Positions 60,352 through 64,000 of a DNA stretch of 64,000 nt are shown one piece after another. Location of the stretch: the NCBI GenBank assembly GCA_916048095.2, contig OU696578.1, forward strand, positions 6,548,287-6,612,286, written 5' to 3'. The notes beneath the pieces are model-generated. The model saw only the letters and a list, made by a program, of their open reading frames with translations. It was not told the DNA's origin and did not search any database. The position numbers were made by a program, and so were the translations under genes. The DNA comes from Sacculina carcini (Eukaryota > Arthropoda > Thecostraca > Sacculinidae). The stretch's first letter is position 1; each line of letters begins with the position of its first letter.

Positions 60352-60578
60352 AATGCAGATATGTACCGTATTTATTTACTTTATGAGGAACACTATCAGC
60401 CAATATAGCAATGTCAGCGTATATACCACCAGCGCGTGTACTTAAATTCTAGCAACAAAGCAAGATATCACAACTCAACACAATCACAACGCAGCTTGGC
60501 CCACTAAAACACCTTCACTAACAAACACGCAAGAACGTTCTGCGCAAACAACTGCCCTATGGCGCGCACTTTATCAGC
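60352..60578. repeat. Inverted repeat, left arm
   Basis: About 225 bp whose reverse complement is at 61735-61953 with a few differences. Includes CAGCCAATATAGCAATGTCAG and CCACTAAAACACCTTCACTA. The arms flank the CR1-like remnant. Confidence 0.85.
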
Positions 60579-60699
60579 CAATATGTCAGTGCCAGCGTAT
60601 AGAGTCACTGTTCTCGGAGAGCACTCGCGAGCAAATCCTGCACACACACATACACACACACATCTACAGAAACATTACACTTTCAGAGACAACAAAAAA

Positions 60700-61560
60700 C
60701 AACAACAACAACAAACATGTATTTAATATAGCGCACACAATAGTTACAAGCGCGCGACACGCAAAATAATACTGGAGCAAGTGGGAAAATTGGGTCAATT
60801 GCGCAGGTTGGGTGAAGTAAAAACATACAGCGCTGAACAGAAACACAAACATTTAGCAATTATGAGTCCGGAATATGTAACTAAAATGTGCAAAAAAGAG
60901 ATAAATCATTAAATAAAAGGAAAAACGGATTAAATCAATATCAATAGGAAGAATATATCAATTATAACATTGCAAACAAGTAAACTTAAGAAGACTCTGA
61001 GGCCAAAGAAAGGAAATGTTTGTGCAGCTCAGAGGAGAAAGATGAGTAGGATTTCATTCGGAGGAGGCGAGGAGGAAGTGAATTATAAATGCGGGGTGCA
61101 GAAAAAAAGAATGATTTCGCAGACCAAGTGGATTGGTTCAACGCAGGGGGACAGATTAGAGGAGTAGGATGGCGACGTGAACCAGAAGTACTCTCTTGAA
61201 CCAGAAGTAGTGAGCGTAGATAGGACGGTGGTGAAGGATAGTGAAGGATTTTGTACACCAAACAGCAAATTTTGTAGCGAATTCGGAAATGAGCAGTGAG
61301 CCAACCAAGGCGGTGAAGGTGAGCTAAAGTTGGCGTTTTGGGAGGAAATTTAAGAACGAAGCGACAGGCAAGGTTGATAATGGATTGTAGATGGCGGATA
61401 CTTTTGAGGGGAAGGTGAAAAAACAAGGAGTTACAGTAATCTAGGCGAGTGAAAATGTAAGAATTGACGAGAAGAACAGCCGAAGATTCGTCCAAAAGAG
61501 AACGTATGGGATACAATTTTCTCAGAATGTTTGTGAGACGGTACATTCCGTCTTATGGCA
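60700..61560 (-). pseudogene. CR1/L2-like RT C-terminal and 3' UTR
   Basis: The minus-strand open stretch of 186 residues (60986-61546) has LVNSYIFTRLDYCNSLFFHL, LQSIINLACRFVLK and RLGWLTAHFRIRYKICCLVY, the thumb region of CR1-group polymerases. The 3' UTR runs to about 60718 and ends in GCGCTATATTAAATACATG followed by TTG repeats. 5' truncated at about 61550. Confidence 0.8.
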
Positions 61561-61734
61561 AGTGTTCAGGCATCACGTGCGAATGGCGCTTGCCGTTGCT
61601 AGCCATCTGTACTATGTTCAATATAGTACGGTATATATTTGTGTATATGGTGTCCATTTGTGTGTGCGAGGTAGTGTGAGTGTATGTATGTTGTATGCAC
61701 GTGCTATGAGCGAGCAGGGGGTGCAGGTGGGTTG

Positions 61735-61953
61735 GGCAGTGCGCGCCATAGAGCAGTTGTTTGCGCAGAACGTTCGTGCGTGTTTGTTAGTGAAGGTGTT
61801 TTAGTGGGCCATATTGCGTTGCGATTGTGTTGAGTTGTGATATCTTGTTTTGTTGCTAGAATTTAAGTACATGCGCTGGTGGTATATACGCTGACATTGC
61901 TATATTGGCTGATAGAGTTCCTCATAAAGTATTAAATACGGTTCATATCTGCA
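61735..61953. repeat. Inverted repeat, right arm
   Basis: Partner of 60352-60578. Directly after it the sequence CAACTGCGCCAACTTGGG begins a stretch related to the gypsy RT fragments. 61560-61735 is GT-rich low complexity. Confidence 0.85.
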
Positions 61954-62079
61954 TATTATTATCTCGACAGACCGATTTTATACCTTCTTACAGCGACATC
62001 TGGTATTTCTCTTCAGCAACCAACTGCGCCAACTTGGGAATGAATTCACTGTAATTGGTCAGCAGTCCCAATACGAATT

Positions 62080-62335
62080 CAGTTCCTGTACATTTTGTGG
62101 CACAGACGCTTGCTTTATTGTTGCCACTTTATATTCCATGGGTGATATCTTCCATGGGCAATCCTCTCTGGCTGACATTGTGACCCAAATATGTCACCGA
62201 TTCCACTGACCACTTACACTTGTCCGCATTTATCTTCAGTCCTTCCTCCGAGAGTCTGCGAAGCACTTCGTAAACATTAACGCAGTCTCTGACTAACCCT
62301 CGCTGAGTGTGCATGTGTTTACCGTCGCTCGCTCG
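62080..62335 (-). pseudogene. Gypsy RT fragment, copy 1
   Basis: The minus strand encodes VNVYEVLRRLSEEGLKINADKCKWSVESVTYLGHNVS, split here as LRRLSEEGLKINADK and CKWSVESVTYLGHNVS, the RT segment after the catalytic box in gypsy polymerases. It is duplicated at 63610. Confidence 0.8.
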
Positions 62336-62639
62336 CGCCCGGCTGTCTACGCTTCGCTGACGCTCACTGACGACAGATCCTGCTTTCTGCTAACGCTGAA
62401 TGTTCATTGAGTTATATTTCAGTTGTTTTATTATTATATTTGATTTAGCGTTATTTTGATTTTCCATTACTCTTTTTGTTCATTGATAATATTTGCCTTT
62501 TTAAAGGCGGATATTTTCTTCTTGCGAGTTCATTCATTTACTTCTAAGACTGTTTTTTTTTGTTTAAGTCCATTAAGCTTTATTTTGTTTCAGGTTATAT
62601 ATTTGATTTTTTTTTCTGAATATGATTGAGAATCAGGGT

Positions 62640-63303
62640 TCGCAGCCATAGTTGTTTTGCAATCTTTCTGTTGAATTCTCTCATCACATTTTTTCTTCAA
62701 TTTTTTCACATTTTTTGCGTCCCCGCCAAACAAAGAGGATGTGAGGACCGTTTCCAGTTTCCGTTACCGTTTAAACCAGTGACGGTCCGGGTCACTGAGG
62801 TGAACGTAGTAGCGGCCGATCAACAGGAGCGACTCTATGTCCGCGATGTCGTGCGTTTGGAGGCGAAACCTGGCGTCACGCAGATGTACTTTGAGCCGGC
62901 GCAGCCACCCACGCAGCACGTCCTCGGAGGGCAATGTGGACGCGACGCTCTTGGTATCGTCGTCCTGTGCCACGTCCGAGGCGGCGTCGCTGTCCGTTTA
63001 GTCGTCTGTGTGGAACGCCACCAGCTTCGACAACGAAGGCGTGGTGCCGACCGCCTAATCTCGCGTGACGCGTGCCGCTTGCAAATCCTCGATCGCTTTG
63101 AAGAGCGGCTGAGCCCACTGCGGCGCTTTATGCGCTTGTGATGCTCGCTTGGTACGCTGTGGCGTGGTCAAATGTAGGACCGGACCGGTAAGCTCGGCTT
63201 GTCTTGCTTCCGGGTCTACTGTAGGCGTGACAGGGGCCTCGTGTGAAGCCATACACTCGGATAGGAGAGTCTGGAGAGAGATGCTACACCGAATAATGCG
63301 CAC
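62640..63303 (-). other. Unidentified coding-like fragment
   Basis: The minus strand has open pieces (63055-63303, 62764-62973): LTGPVLHLTTPQRTKRASQA, PLFKAIEDLQAARVTRD and VLRGWLRRLKVHLRDARFRL. GC-rich unlike the AT-rich flanks, and lying between two gypsy RT fragments, so a gag of another element is possible. Not recognised. Confidence 0.35.
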
Positions 63304-63609
63304 CTACTCGCACGAGGTGTGTCGTCGCTCAGCGTGTAGACACTACTCCCAATAAATGAGCTCAATGAGCTATCAATAAATTGTTATCACATGTGTTTTC
63401 TAGTGTTTTTCTTGTGTGTGTATTTGTGTGTATGTTTGCTTTGTATTGTGTATGCTGTATGCTTGTTTTTTGTTGAGACATTTCGTATGCATGTGTTATG
63501 TGTTGTGTATTTGTGCTTGCATGCGTCGTGTATCATGTTTGTTTATATGTTTGTTTTGCGTTGTGTGTATGCCTTCTCACAATTCAGAATACGTGCCTTC
63601 TCACAAATA

Positions 63610-63985
63610 CGAATTCAGTTCCTGTACATTTTGTGGCGCAGATGCTTGCTTTATTGTTGCCACTTTATCTTCCATGGGTGATATCTTCCATGGGCAATCC
63701 TCTCTGGCTGACATTGTAACCCAAATATGTCACCGATTCCACTGACCACTTGCACTTGTCCGCATTTATCTTCAGTCCTTCCTCCGAGAGTCTTTGAAGC
63801 ACTTCGTAAACATTAACACAGTCTCTGACTAACCCTCGCTGAGTGTGCATGTTTTTACCGTCGCTCGTTCGCGCCCGGCTGTCTACGCTTCGCTGACGCT
63901 CACCGACGACAGATCTGTAGCCATTAGCTACAGAAAAACCAGCATTCACAAAACTATTACGCGCATATAGTATGTCCGACACCAT
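63610..63985 (-). pseudogene. Gypsy RT fragment, copy 2
   Basis: Repeats 62080-62335 and extends further upstream (RARTSDGKNMHTQRGLVRDC). It runs to the window end. The two copies are about 1530 bp apart in the same orientation. 63380-63600 is GT-rich low complexity. Confidence 0.8.
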
Positions 63986-64000
63986 AGTGTGACCAAGGAA

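Noticed and set aside
62626..63141. Plus-strand 171-codon open frame
   Set aside because: It lacks any recognisable motif and overlaps better-looking minus-strand frames; neither strand was convincing as a gene.

Overview
The window is metazoan nuclear DNA, probably from an invertebrate; the phylum cannot be fixed from the sequence. The evidence is a spliced gene with GT-AG introns, tRNA-derived SINEs with pol III boxes, several non-LTR retrotransposon clades, Ty3/gypsy and Ty1/copia elements, and piggyBac and hAT DNA transposons. Almost everything except four short exons is transposable-element sequence.

Host gene. Four exons on the + strand (11213-11434, 29752-29893, 45865-46055, 57485-57584) form one phase-consistent reading frame for the N-terminal part of an acyl-CoA dehydrogenase of the AidB/ACDH-11-like type. 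The three introns (about 18.3, 16.0 and 11.4 kb) are packed with nested transposons, and the gene continues past the window.

Layout. 1-6.2 kb: three tandem copies of a 2.4-2.9 kb unit carrying a long fold-back palindrome, one copy with a SINE inserted. 6267-10553: a complete, young LTR retrotransposon (5-bp target duplication, near-identical LTRs, open gag and pol, a -1 frameshift signal). 11.6-14.4 kb: minus-strand non-LTR remnants nested in each other, then a SINE. 15.9-18.0 kb: a decayed PHD-finger/reverse-transcriptase element. 18.4-19.3 kb: 5' part of a second LTR family. 19.3-29.5 kb: a three-level nest, in which an old gypsy gag is split by a piggyBac-like transposon at TTAA, whose end is split by a complete 6.35-kb I-superfamily non-LTR element. 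29.9-33.8 kb: a decayed copia element with a SINE in it. 33.8-34.7 kb: LTR fragments. 34.7-56.7 kb: four more, defective copies of the non-LTR element and two separated halves of a ZBED-type hAT transposase. 56.8-64 kb: RT remnants, a decayed gypsy RNase H-integrase, inverted repeats and duplicated RT fragments.

Most interesting. In three LTR families the sequence directly after the 5' LTR is complementary to nucleotides 1-12 of a tRNA (the tRNA-Phe 5' end in two families, an Ile-like 5' end in the third) rather than to a tRNA 3' end. This suggests priming by a 5' tRNA fragment. Two diverged members also share a GGGAAAC slippery site plus hairpin at the gag-pol junction. Both LTRs of the young element carry a perfect palindrome matching an RFX/DAF-19 X-box.
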